8,323 nt of DNA from an uncultured Clostridia bacterium (lineage in GTDB: Bacteria > Bacillota > Clostridia > Oscillospirales > Acutalibacteraceae): NCBI GenBank assembly GCA_946610835.1, contig CAMOCU010000032.1, forward strand, positions 1 through 8,323, read 5' to 3'. The notes under the pieces are model-generated. The model was not told the DNA's origin. It was given only the letters and a program-made list of their open reading frames with translations, and made no database searches. Below, piece after piece: positions 1-6,481 of this stretch. The number at the start of each line of letters is the position of its first letter. The stretch's first letter is position 1. A program made the translations under genes and the position numbers.

Positions 1-2
1 TG

Positions 3-167
3 TACACCAGTATCTACACTATTATAATGATGACATATGTTATTCGCGACGGCTATTCTCAACCGGGGCAGAACAACGTCATCTATCCGGTGTCTTTGGG
101 TATGTACAGTCTGTATTTTTATAATATTGCCTATTCTATAACAGACTATAGGAGCGTTTTCTTTTAA
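3..167 (+). CDS. C-terminal end of an unidentified, probably membrane protein (5' truncated)
   Basis: An open frame enters from the left edge and ends at TAA 165-167, giving 54 residues. The other two forward frames are stopped at 25-27 and 122-124. The tail is rich in Tyr, Ile and Phe, with an aromatic stretch VSLGMYSLYFYNIAYSI that could be a last membrane helix followed by a short polar end (TDYRS). By hand count the first 120 bases are about 37-45% GC, lower than the genes downstream, as is common for Wzx/Wzy-type membrane proteins of polysaccharide clusters. That identity is only a guess from composition and context; no family motif is visible. The stop lies 22 bases before the next ATG, so it is probably in the same operon. 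Confidence 0.6.
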   Translation, partial: YTSIYTIIMMTYVIRDGYSQPGQNNVIYPVSLGMYSLYFYNIAYSITDYRSVFF

Positions 168-189
168 TGAACCGGAAGGAGAGGCGGCC

Positions 190-900
190 ATGATTCCGAA
201 AACGATCCATTACTGCTGGTTCGGCAGGGGCGAAAAGCCGAAACTTGTGCGAAGGTGTATTGCTTCATGGAAAAAGTATCTGCCGGACTATACCTTTGTC
301 GAGTGGAACGAGGACAATTTTGACGTTTCACAAAATACTTTTGTCGCGCAGGCTTATGCGCATCGTAATTTTGCCTTTGTCAGCGACTATGCTCGTGCCA
401 AAGCACTGTACGCACAGGGCGGGATCTATCTGGACACCGACGTTGAGGTTCTGCAGAATCTGGACGATGTGCTGGCGCATCGCTTTTTTGCCGGATTCGA
501 GGAAAAAAACTTTGTCGGCACTTGTGTGATGGGTTCGGAGAAGGGCTGTGTGCTGCTCGAGGACTATATGGCGCATTACGAAAACAGCGTATACGAAAAC
601 CCGGACGGCACATTTTACAGCGATACCAACGTGCTGCTGCTCACGCGTCTGTTCGAACAACTGGGCTTTCAGCTGGACAACACTTTTCAGGAAAAAAACG
701 GTATTGCCGTTTATCCGCGCGAATGGTTCAGTCCGTATGATTACATCCATTCCATCAGCTATATTACCGAAGACAGCCGCACGATTCATCACTTCGCACA
801 GCTCTGGCTGCCGCGGCGTGCGCGGATCAAAACTGTTCTGCGCCGTGCGGTCGGTAAGGCAGTTGGCGGTGAACGGCTGAAAAAATGGATGGGGCGGTAA
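190..900 (+). CDS. GT32 (OCH1-like, DXD-type) glycosyltransferase
   Basis: 236 residues, the usual size for bacterial GT32 capsule enzymes. It starts with MIPKTIHYCWFG (1-12), the family's hallmark opening. The sugar-nucleotide core follows: SDYAR (65-69), then GGIYLDTDVEV with the DXD motif D82-T83-D84 that binds metal and nucleotide-sugar. Near the end, IHHFAQLW (199-206) matches the conserved HH-x-x-x-x-W closing motif. There is no signal peptide, so it should act on the cytoplasmic face, adding one sugar to a lipid-linked intermediate; GT32 enzymes are retaining. The basic C-terminus (RR, RR, KK) may favour membrane contact. A good Shine-Dalgarno AAGGAG at 176-181 lies 8 bases before ATG 190. 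Donor and acceptor cannot be read from sequence. Confidence 0.88.
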   Translation: MIPKTIHYCWFGRGEKPKLVRRCIASWKKYLPDYTFVEWNEDNFDVSQNTFVAQAYAHRNFAFVSDYARAKALYAQGGIYLDTDVEVLQNLDDVLAHRFFAGFEEKNFVGTCVMGSEKGCVLLEDYMAHYENSVYENPDGTFYSDTNVLLLTRLFEQLGFQLDNTFQEKNGIAVYPREWFSPYDYIHSISYITEDSRTIHHFAQLWLPRRARIKTVLRRAVGKAVGGERLKKWMGR

Positions 901-904
901 GAAC

Positions 905-2128
905 ATGAAGAAAAAAATCCTGATTACTGCCTGCAGTCTGGAAATCGGCGGCATCGAGCGCAGCCTTGTCGGGCTGCTGGGTGCGCTGGATTCTCAAAAA
1001 TATGACGTCGACGTCTTGCTGTTTTCGCGCAAGGGAGAGCTGCTCGATCTGGTACCCGCGCAGTGCACGCTGCTGCCCGAAATTCCGGCTTTGGCGACGT
1101 TTCTTAAACCCGTCAAGCAGGTGCTGCGCGAGGGACACCCGATGTTGGCGGCAGCGCGGGTCTATTCGATTCTGCGTGTTCAAAAACAGTATCCACCGCA
1201 GGATGATCCGCGCTGGGCCGACGGAATCACGTTCGCTTATCTGCAGGCGTACTGGGACAATTCCGTGCGTTTTCTGCCGCCGCTGCGCACGGTTTATGAT
1301 GCGGCGATCAGTTTCATGTGGCCGCACCATTATGTTGCATATAAAGTGCAGGCCAAAAAGAAATTGGCATGGATCCACACGGATCATACCGTAGCGATCG
1401 ACGACGCGAAAAAAGATGCGGCGGTCTGGGATCGCTTTGATGCGTTTTGCGCCGTGTCCGACAGCGTTGGCGAGACATTCCTGCAGGTGTTTCCGCAATT
1501 TCGCGGTCGCGTGACGACGGTGGAAAATATCTTGTCCGCTCCCTTTGTGCGTAAAAGCGCACAGGCGTTCGAGCCGGAGGATATGCCCGTTCATGCAGGC
1601 GAATACTGTCTGCTGTCTGTGGGCAGAATGAGTTATCCGAAGGCGTTTGACCGCGTGGCCGATGTGTGCCGCATTCTGAAAGACCGCGGCGTGCCGTTCC
1701 GCTGGTATATTGTCGGATACGGGACATTGGAAGCGCAGCTGCGCGCACAGATACGTGCGCTGAATGTAGAAGATTGCTGCATTTTGCTGGGCAAAAAAAC
1801 CAATCCGTATCCGTATATGCGCCGATGCGATCTGTATCTGCAGCCTTCCCGTTACGAAGGAAAGGCGGTGACCGTGCGCGAGGCACAGATGCTTGGCCGG
1901 CCGGTTTTGATCACAGATTTTCAAACCGCGCGCAGTCAAGTGCAGGACGGTTTGGATGCGGTGATCGCGCCGCAGGACACGACCCTTCTGGCGGACGCGA
2001 TCGAGTCGCTTCTGGATGACAGTGCGCGGCGCGCACAGCTTGCACAGTATGCCGCGCAATCGGATTACAGCAACACCGACGAGGTGCGTCGGCTGGACGC
2101 ACTGCTGGAGGATAGACATGACGTTTGA
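905..2128 (+). CDS. GT4 glycosyltransferase (GT-B fold), first copy
   Basis: 407 residues, typical for GT4. The N-terminal Rossmann half begins KKKILITACSLEIGGIERSL, where the GG-x-E-x-S/K-L block (15-21) is the usual acceptor-side glycine loop. KLAWIHTDHT (153-162) closes that half. The donor half has SVGRMSYPK (238-246, Arg241 and Lys246 in the phosphate-binding positions), then QPSRYEGKAVTVREA with the EX7E motif at E318 and E326. It is a retaining enzyme expected to work at the cytoplasmic membrane face. The gene follows the GT32 stop by only 4 bases, with a weak G-rich site (891-897), suggesting translational coupling. Its last 11 bases overlap the acetyltransferase gene. It is a paralogue of the GT4 at 5288-6472: both share HTD, T-V/I-EN-I/L-LSA and NPY-x-x-x-x-RCD-x-Y-x-QPSR. 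The sugar is not predictable. Confidence 0.9.
   Translation: MKKKILITACSLEIGGIERSLVGLLGALDSQKYDVDVLLFSRKGELLDLVPAQCTLLPEIPALATFLKPVKQVLREGHPMLAAARVYSILRVQKQYPPQDDPRWADGITFAYLQAYWDNSVRFLPPLRTVYDAAISFMWPHHYVAYKVQAKKKLAWIHTDHTVAIDDAKKDAAVWDRFDAFCAVSDSVGETFLQVFPQFRGRVTTVENILSAPFVRKSAQAFEPEDMPVHAGEYCLLSVGRMSYPKAFDRVADVCRILKDRGVPFRWYIVGYGTLEAQLRAQIRALNVEDCCILLGKKTNPYPYMRRCDLYLQPSRYEGKAVTVREAQMLGRPVLITDFQTARSQVQDGLDAVIAPQDTTLLADAIESLLDDSARRAQLAQYAAQSDYSNTDEVRRLDALLEDRHDV
2107..2111 (+). promoter_or_regulatory. Ribosome binding site deciding the start of the first acetyltransferase
   Basis: A perfect GGAGG lies 6 bases before ATG 2118, inside the last codons of the GT4 gene. It supports ATG 2118 over the in-frame ATG at 2016, whose extra 34 residues are Arg/Thr/His-rich and do not look like part of the family. 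Confidence 0.8.
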
Positions 2129-2720
2129 AAACAAAGAGGCTTTGCGCGAATGCATCCGTGCCGATCTGTACCGCTATACCGCGCGTACAGATCGAAAGGC
2201 GCTGCGCCGCTGCCGGCGCAGCAGCGCGGGGTTCCGCATGACTTACTATATGCGTTTGTGCGCCTATGCGCGCCGGCGTACATTAGCGAAATTATTTCTG
2301 TTTCCTTTTTATAAACTGCGTATGCGTCGCGCCGCGGCCAAGGTCGGTGCGGAAATGCACGAATCCATGCAGATCGGCAAAGGATTGCATATTGCGCATT
2401 CCGGATGCATTGTGCTGCATCAGGATGCCGTGCTCGGTGAAAATGTGAGCCTTTCGCACGGTGTGACTGTGGGGCAGACGATCCGGGACGGCCGTGTTTG
2501 TGTGCCCGTGATCGGCAGCAACGTGTACATCGCACCCGGTGCCAAGGTGATCGGCGACATCCGGGTCGGCGACAATGTCGCCATTGGAGCAAACGCGGTG
2601 GTGACCCGTGACGTGCCGTCGGGTGCGGTTGTTGCAGGGTGTCCGGCGCGGGTGCTGTCCATGAACGGTGCAGGGGAGTATGTGCAAAATCCCTATCCCG
2701 GGAGGCAGGCGCAGCCATGA
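2118..2720 (+). CDS. CysE-fold (left-handed beta-helix) O-acetyltransferase, first copy; probably acts on sugar
   Basis: 200 residues. The N-terminus (RADLYRYTA) and an Arg-rich helical region (29-73) are typical of the short CysE-like proteins of capsule clusters. Hexapeptide repeats run from about residue 85 to 180 (IGKGLHIAHSG, VLGENVSLSHGVTVG, VIGSNVYIAPGAKVIG, VAIGANAVV), ending GCPARVL. Catalytic His94 corresponds to E. coli CysE His158. However, the residue before it is Ala (Asp157 in CysE), and the Arg192-His193 pair is replaced by C128-V129, so serine is unlikely to be the acceptor. The dyad Asp143 is replaced by Glu79. Acetyl-CoA-dependent acetylation of a glycan hydroxyl is the inferred role. 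It overlaps the upstream GT4 by 11 bases and the downstream GT2 by 4 (ATGA). It is a paralogue of 4692-5285. Confidence 0.85.
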   Translation: MTFENKEALRECIRADLYRYTARTDRKALRRCRRSSAGFRMTYYMRLCAYARRRTLAKLFLFPFYKLRMRRAAAKVGAEMHESMQIGKGLHIAHSGCIVLHQDAVLGENVSLSHGVTVGQTIRDGRVCVPVIGSNVYIAPGAKVIGDIRVGDNVAIGANAVVTRDVPSGAVVAGCPARVLSMNGAGEYVQNPYPGRQAQP

Positions 2721-3775
2721 ATGAAAAAATTTCTCTGATCATCCCGGTTTATAACGCGGAGCAGTATTTGCAGCCGTGTTTGGATTCTGTGCTTGCACAG
2801 ACCATCTTTCCGGATGTGCAGGTACTGCTGATCGACGACGGATCATCCGACGCATCAGGGCAGATCTGTGACGTATATGCATCCAAGTATGCCAATATCA
2901 CGGCAGTGCATCGGCCGAACGGAGGCGTCAGCGTCGCACGTAACGCCGGGTTGGAACTGGCAACGGGCGAATATCTGGCGTTTGCAGATGCGGATGATCT
3001 GCTCATGCCGCAAATGCTGGAAAAACTGTATACTGCGGCCAAACGCACCGGAGCGGATCTGGCGTTTTGCGGATTCGAACATCCTTATCCGGATCAGAAT
3101 GTAACAATTCTATATCCGTTTCCGGAAAATACGGCGATGGATTTTGACGAGATTCTGCACACGATTGTTCCGTTTATGATCAAGGATGAGGCATTCAACG
3201 CACTGTGGAACAAAATTTTCTCCCGTGCGTTCGTTACGCAGTTGCAGTTGACATTCACGCCCGGCAAAAAATATGCCGAGGATCGGGAGTTTATTTTGCA
3301 ATATCTGCGTGTCTGTATGTGCGCGTGCTATGTGCCTTATGTGGGATATTATTACCGTTATGTGGAAACGGGAGCGATCCAGCAGCCGCGCCGCGATTAC
3401 GGTGTGCGTATTGTGGAACAGTATCGCAGCGATCTGCGCCAGTTCAGCGCACTGGGTATCCCGCCCACATCTTTCCGCCAAAAGAGCGCAGCTTGTCAGG
3501 CTGGTAAAATTGTAGGCGCACTGGGGTTTGCAGAAAACAAGCTGCGCGGCAGTGCGCGGCGTGCTACAATCGCATCCATTGTGGAAAACCGCAAGCTTCA
3601 GTGGCTGCTGCGGCAGATCTGGGATGATGCAATGCCGGAGCTGACTCGGTTCAATCGCATTCTTCTGCGTCAAGTGCGCCGCAAAAGCATTTTCGGCGTG
3701 CGGCTGTATTTTTGGATACTGCGCGTGCGGGTCGGCCTGCACGACCGGAACGGAGGGAAGAAAATCGATGGCTGA
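2717..3775 (+). CDS. GT2 family glycosyltransferase (GT-A fold), first copy
   Basis: 352 residues from ATG 2717, which overlaps the preceding TGA as ATGA. The protein opens MNEKISLIIPVYNAEQYL, the canonical GT2 start. Motifs in order: LLIDDGSSD (37-45, uridine binding), NGGVSVARNAGL (68-79), FADADD (89-94, metal-binding DXD), an NALWNKIFSR segment (161-170) and YAEDREF (187-192) supplying the likely catalytic acid pair. The C-terminal third is basic and helical, which may attach it to the membrane. GT2 enzymes are inverting. A longer reading from ATG 2639 would add 26 residues that cover the acetyltransferase 3' end and lie outside the family domain, so I reject it. GGGAGG at 2700-2705 is 11 bases upstream, rather far, so coupling to the previous gene probably helps. 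The donor sugar is unknown. Confidence 0.9.
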   Translation: MNEKISLIIPVYNAEQYLQPCLDSVLAQTIFPDVQVLLIDDGSSDASGQICDVYASKYANITAVHRPNGGVSVARNAGLELATGEYLAFADADDLLMPQMLEKLYTAAKRTGADLAFCGFEHPYPDQNVTILYPFPENTAMDFDEILHTIVPFMIKDEAFNALWNKIFSRAFVTQLQLTFTPGKKYAEDREFILQYLRVCMCACYVPYVGYYYRYVETGAIQQPRRDYGVRIVEQYRSDLRQFSALGIPPTSFRQKSAACQAGKIVGALGFAENKLRGSARRATIASIVENRKLQWLLRQIWDDAMPELTRFNRILLRQVRRKSIFGVRLYFWILRVRVGLHDRNGGKKIDG

Positions 3776-4691
3776 GGTTCGACTGACTGTGCTGACGCCT
3801 TTATACAACCGCAAACACACGATCTATCGCGTGTTTGACAGCCTGATGCGCCAGACATGTAAGGATTTTGAATGGCTTGTCATAGACGACGGCTCCACCG
3901 ACGGCGTGGAACCGCTGATCCGCGATTATATGAGACAGGCGGATTTCCCGGTGCGATATTACTACAAAGAAAACGGCGGCAAACACACCGTGGTCAATAT
4001 GGCTTATGGCTTGATGCAAACGCCGTATTTTACGATTCTCGATTCCGATGACGCATTCACAGACACAGCTGTGGAGAGTATGCTGGCCGGATGGGACGGT
4101 ATTCCGCCGCAGGATCGCGACAAATTCTGGTGCGTCGTGGGACACAGCGTGGATTCGCTGACCGGTGAGCGCATTGGCTCCCTTTTTTCCGAAAACGCCA
4201 ATGACCTTTCCCACCCGCGCGAACCGATTGTCGGCGAAAAAACGGCGGCAATCCGAACGGATATTGCGCGCCGATTCCCGTTTCCGGAGCCGGAGGGGAC
4301 GACGTTTGTGACAGAAAGCGTCGTCTGGGCAAAAGTTGATCAGCATTACAGACAGTATCTGCTGAATGCGGATTTCCGCATCTATTATCAGAATGAGCCG
4401 GATTCCCTGACTGTGGCATGGTACAGGGATCATGTGCAGCAGGGTTATGTATCTAATTTCATCTGGAAGCAATCGATGCTCAATGATACGCGCATGTCTA
4501 CCGCACAGACGCTGAAAACGATCGGGCAGTATACTTTTTATGGCGTTACTGCAGGCCGTCCGACAGGGAAGATTCTGTCTGGTCTTGATTGCAAAACATA
4601 CCGTTTCGTGTGTGCACTGCTTATACTGCCGTCCAAGGTGGTGCGGTTTCTGCGCAGATTTCGCGGAGTATATGCGCAGAAGGGAGATTGA
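3768..4691 (+). CDS. GT2 family glycosyltransferase (GT-A fold), second copy
   Basis: 307 residues. It opens with RLTVLTPLYNRKHTIYRVFDSL and then has the GT2 landmarks WLVIDDGSTDG (36-46), ENGGKHTVVN (68-77) and ILDSDDAF (90-97, DXD metal site). The NGGKH variant marks a GT2 subgroup different from the neighbouring GT2, which has NGGVSVARN. TFVTESVVW (179-187) carries Glu183 as a candidate catalytic acid region. The C-terminus has a hydrophobic stretch (about 278-290, VCALLILPSK) followed by KVVRFLRRFRG, a likely membrane-surface anchor. The gene overlaps the upstream GT2 by 8 bases; GGAGG at 3752-3756 lies 11 bases before ATG 3768. Its TGA (4689-4691) abuts the next ATG with no gap. It probably adds one sugar to the repeat unit; specificity is unknown. 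Confidence 0.88.
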   Translation: MAEVRLTVLTPLYNRKHTIYRVFDSLMRQTCKDFEWLVIDDGSTDGVEPLIRDYMRQADFPVRYYYKENGGKHTVVNMAYGLMQTPYFTILDSDDAFTDTAVESMLAGWDGIPPQDRDKFWCVVGHSVDSLTGERIGSLFSENANDLSHPREPIVGEKTAAIRTDIARRFPFPEPEGTTFVTESVVWAKVDQHYRQYLLNADFRIYYQNEPDSLTVAWYRDHVQQGYVSNFIWKQSMLNDTRMSTAQTLKTIGQYTFYGVTAGRPTGKILSGLDCKTYRFVCALLILPSKVVRFLRRFRGVYAQKGD

Positions 4692-5285
4692 ATGATGCGT
4701 CCACTGCAGAGTTTGGAGGATCTGCGCTACTATGTGCGTGCGGATCTGTGTCGATACGGCCGCGGCATTTCACGCAGAGCGTTTCGGGAGACATATAAAT
4801 ACATTCCCGGATTTCATTTTACATTTTGGCTGCGACTGACGACGTTTCTGGCCGTGTGTGCTGTTTGGACGCGGCCGCTGTACCGGCTGTGTATGCGGCA
4901 TTTTCGATCACTGCAGATTCGGTACGGGTTTGATATCGAATCCGGGACGTCGATCGGCCCGGGACTGCATCTGAGCCATTGGGGCGGTGTGGTGATCCAC
5001 CCATCTGTCGTTATTGGTGAGAATTGCAATCTCTCGCAGCAGATCACCATCGGGGTCGACAGCAAAGACGGCGTCGGCGCGCCGGTGATCGGCGACCGGG
5101 TCTATGTTGCGCCCGGCAGCCGCGTGTTTGGGGCGATCACAGTCGGCAGCGACAGTGCGCTTGGCGCGAACTGCGTCGTTCATCGTGACGTCCCGGCGGG
5201 TGTGACGGTCGGCGGCGTTCCTGCGCGCGTGATTTCACAGGACAGTTCTGCGGGATATGTGCACAATTTTTACGCGGAGGGATGA
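4692..5285 (+). CDS. CysE-fold O-acetyltransferase, second copy; probably acts on sugar
   Basis: 197 residues. It has the same plan as the acetyltransferase at 2118: VRADLCRYG (15-23), a helical and partly hydrophobic region with PGFHFTFWLRL (39-49), then hexapeptide repeats from about 86 to 180 (SIGPGLHLSHWGG, VVIGENCNLSQQITIG, VIGDRVYVAPGSRVFG, ALGANCVV, GVPARVI). Asp81 and His96 are 15 residues apart and match the CysE Asp143-His158 dyad, so catalysis looks intact. The residue before His96 is Ser rather than Asp, and CysE Arg192-His193 becomes G129-A130, so the serine site is lost. Both copies end with a similar tail (EYVQNPY and GYVHNFY), which supports common ancestry. AGGGAG at 4681-4686 lies 5 bases before the start; a second ATG follows directly at 4695. 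O-acetylation of the glycan is inferred. Confidence 0.86.
   Translation: MMRPLQSLEDLRYYVRADLCRYGRGISRRAFRETYKYIPGFHFTFWLRLTTFLAVCAVWTRPLYRLCMRHFRSLQIRYGFDIESGTSIGPGLHLSHWGGVVIHPSVVIGENCNLSQQITIGVDSKDGVGAPVIGDRVYVAPGSRVFGAITVGSDSALGANCVVHRDVPAGVTVGGVPARVISQDSSAGYVHNFYAEG
5276..5281 (+). promoter_or_regulatory. Ribosome binding site arguing for a TTG start at 5288
   Basis: GGAGGG ends directly against ATG 5282 with no spacer, too close for normal initiation. It is 6 bases before the in-frame TTG at 5288. No other good site lies within 20 bases upstream, so TTG 5288 is the better start for the second GT4. Confidence 0.6.
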
Positions 5286-5287
5286 CT

Positions 5288-6472
5288 TTGGGGAAAAAGC
5301 GAATCCTTTTTGTTTTGCCCTCGCTGTGCAGCGGAGGCGCGGAAAAAAGCCTTGTGACGCTGCTGCGGGAGATGGATCGCGAAAAATACGAGATAGAGTT
5401 GTTTTTGTTCCGGAGGGAGGGGTTGTTCCTGCCGCTTGTGCCGAAGGATGTGCGGGTGAGCGACGGGGGAGAGGTCTACCGACTGTTTGACGCGTCGATC
5501 GGTGCAGGTGTACGCGGCCTTTTGCGCATGGGCAAACCGCTGCTTGCGCTGCGGCGTGTGCTGTATGGGGTGTCGTTGCGTTTGCCGCGCGCGTTGCAAA
5601 TGCGCCTGTCCTGGCCGTTGCTGCGCGGTGCATTGCCGCAAAAGGGCGGGTACGATGCGGCGGTTGGCTATCTTGAGGACACTGCGACCTATTATACCGT
5701 CGATTGCGTGCAGGCGAAGCGGAAAATCTCTTTTTTACACACGGATTATGACCGGATCCGCGATCGTGCGGCTCTGGATGCCAAATATTATCGCCGCGTG
5801 GATTGTCTTGCGGGAGTGTCGGCATTGTGTACGCGCCGTGCCGAAGAAACGTTCCCGTTTTTGCGCGGCAGGACGGTCACAATCGAAAACCTTCTCTCGG
5901 CGGATATGATCCGCGAGATGGCCGCATTGCCGCCGTCCCGCCCGATCGAGGGCGCACCGATCATTTTGACGGTGGGGCGCATGGCGCCGCCTAAAGGGAT
6001 TGACCTTGCCGTTGAGGCGTGCGCGAATCTCGTTCAGCGGGGATTCAACGATTTGCGCTGGTATCATATCGGTGCGGGGGAACTTGGCGCACAGATTCGC
6101 GCGCAGATCGCTTCTCTCGACATGCAGAATCATTTCATTTTGCTGGGCGAACAGAGCAATCCTTATGCCTTTATTTCCCGATGCGATGTATATGTACAGC
6201 CCTCGCGTTTTGAAGGCAAGTCGATTGCGATCGACGAGGCGAAGTGTTTGTGCAAGCCGATCGTGACGACCGATTTCGGTACCGTGCGCGATCAGATTCA
6301 CGATGGCATAGATGGAATTGTGACGCAAATGACGGGTATCGCCATTGCCGATGCGGTGCAGACTTTGGTGGAAAACCCTGCCAAAGCGCGTGCGCTTTCC
6401 GATGCGCTGCGGGCGGAACATGCCGGCAATCCGGAAGAAATTAAAAAACTTTATGCGATATTAGACAGTTGA
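5288..6472 (+). CDS. GT4 glycosyltransferase (GT-B fold), second copy
   Basis: 394 residues if translation begins at TTG 5288 (GGAGGG 6 bases upstream); ATG 5282 would add two residues and overlap the previous stop as ATGA. The N-terminus GKKRILFVLPSLCSGGAEKSL is a classic GT4 opening with the GGAEKS loop (16-21). ISFLHTDYD marks the end of the acceptor domain (HTD 151-153). The donor domain has TVGRMAPPKG (Arg231, Lys236) and QPSRFEGKSIAIDEA with EX7E at E309 and E317, followed by KPIVTTDF. It is a retaining enzyme, probably on the cytoplasmic membrane face. It shares subgroup motifs with the GT4 at 905-2128 but differs in the linker between the two halves, so a different acceptor is likely. 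The next gene begins 9 bases after its stop. Confidence 0.9.
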   Translation: MGKKRILFVLPSLCSGGAEKSLVTLLREMDREKYEIELFLFRREGLFLPLVPKDVRVSDGGEVYRLFDASIGAGVRGLLRMGKPLLALRRVLYGVSLRLPRALQMRLSWPLLRGALPQKGGYDAAVGYLEDTATYYTVDCVQAKRKISFLHTDYDRIRDRAALDAKYYRRVDCLAGVSALCTRRAEETFPFLRGRTVTIENLLSADMIREMAALPPSRPIEGAPIILTVGRMAPPKGIDLAVEACANLVQRGFNDLRWYHIGAGELGAQIRAQIASLDMQNHFILLGEQSNPYAFISRCDVYVQPSRFEGKSIAIDEAKCLCKPIVTTDFGTVRDQIHDGIDGIVTQMTGIAIADAVQTLVENPAKARALSDALRAEHAGNPEEIKKLYAILDS

Positions 6473-6481
6473 GGAGCGGTT

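Noticed and set aside
2016..2117. N-terminal extension of the first acetyltransferase from ATG 2016
   Set aside because: The added 34 residues lie wholly within the GT4 coding region and look random, and a perfect GGAGG sits 6 bases before ATG 2118.
827..2155. A 442-codon open frame on the minus strand covering the whole first GT4 gene
   Set aside because: Its translation is rich in His, Arg, Gln and Cys with no recognisable domain, while the opposite strand encodes a clear GT4 with all motifs. Long antisense frames are expected from codon bias in GC-rich genes.
2639..2716. N-terminal extension of the first GT2 from ATG 2639
   Set aside because: The GT2 domain begins exactly at MNEKISLIIPVYN from ATG 2717. 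The extra 26 residues are out-of-frame readings of the acetyltransferase tail.
3110..3820. A 236-codon minus-strand frame opposite the first GT2
   Set aside because: It is a shadow with no motifs, no ribosome binding site noticed, and a well-supported gene on the other strand. The same holds for minus-strand frames at 2065-2742, 3801-4472, 5235-5825, 5735-6421 and 6500-7384.
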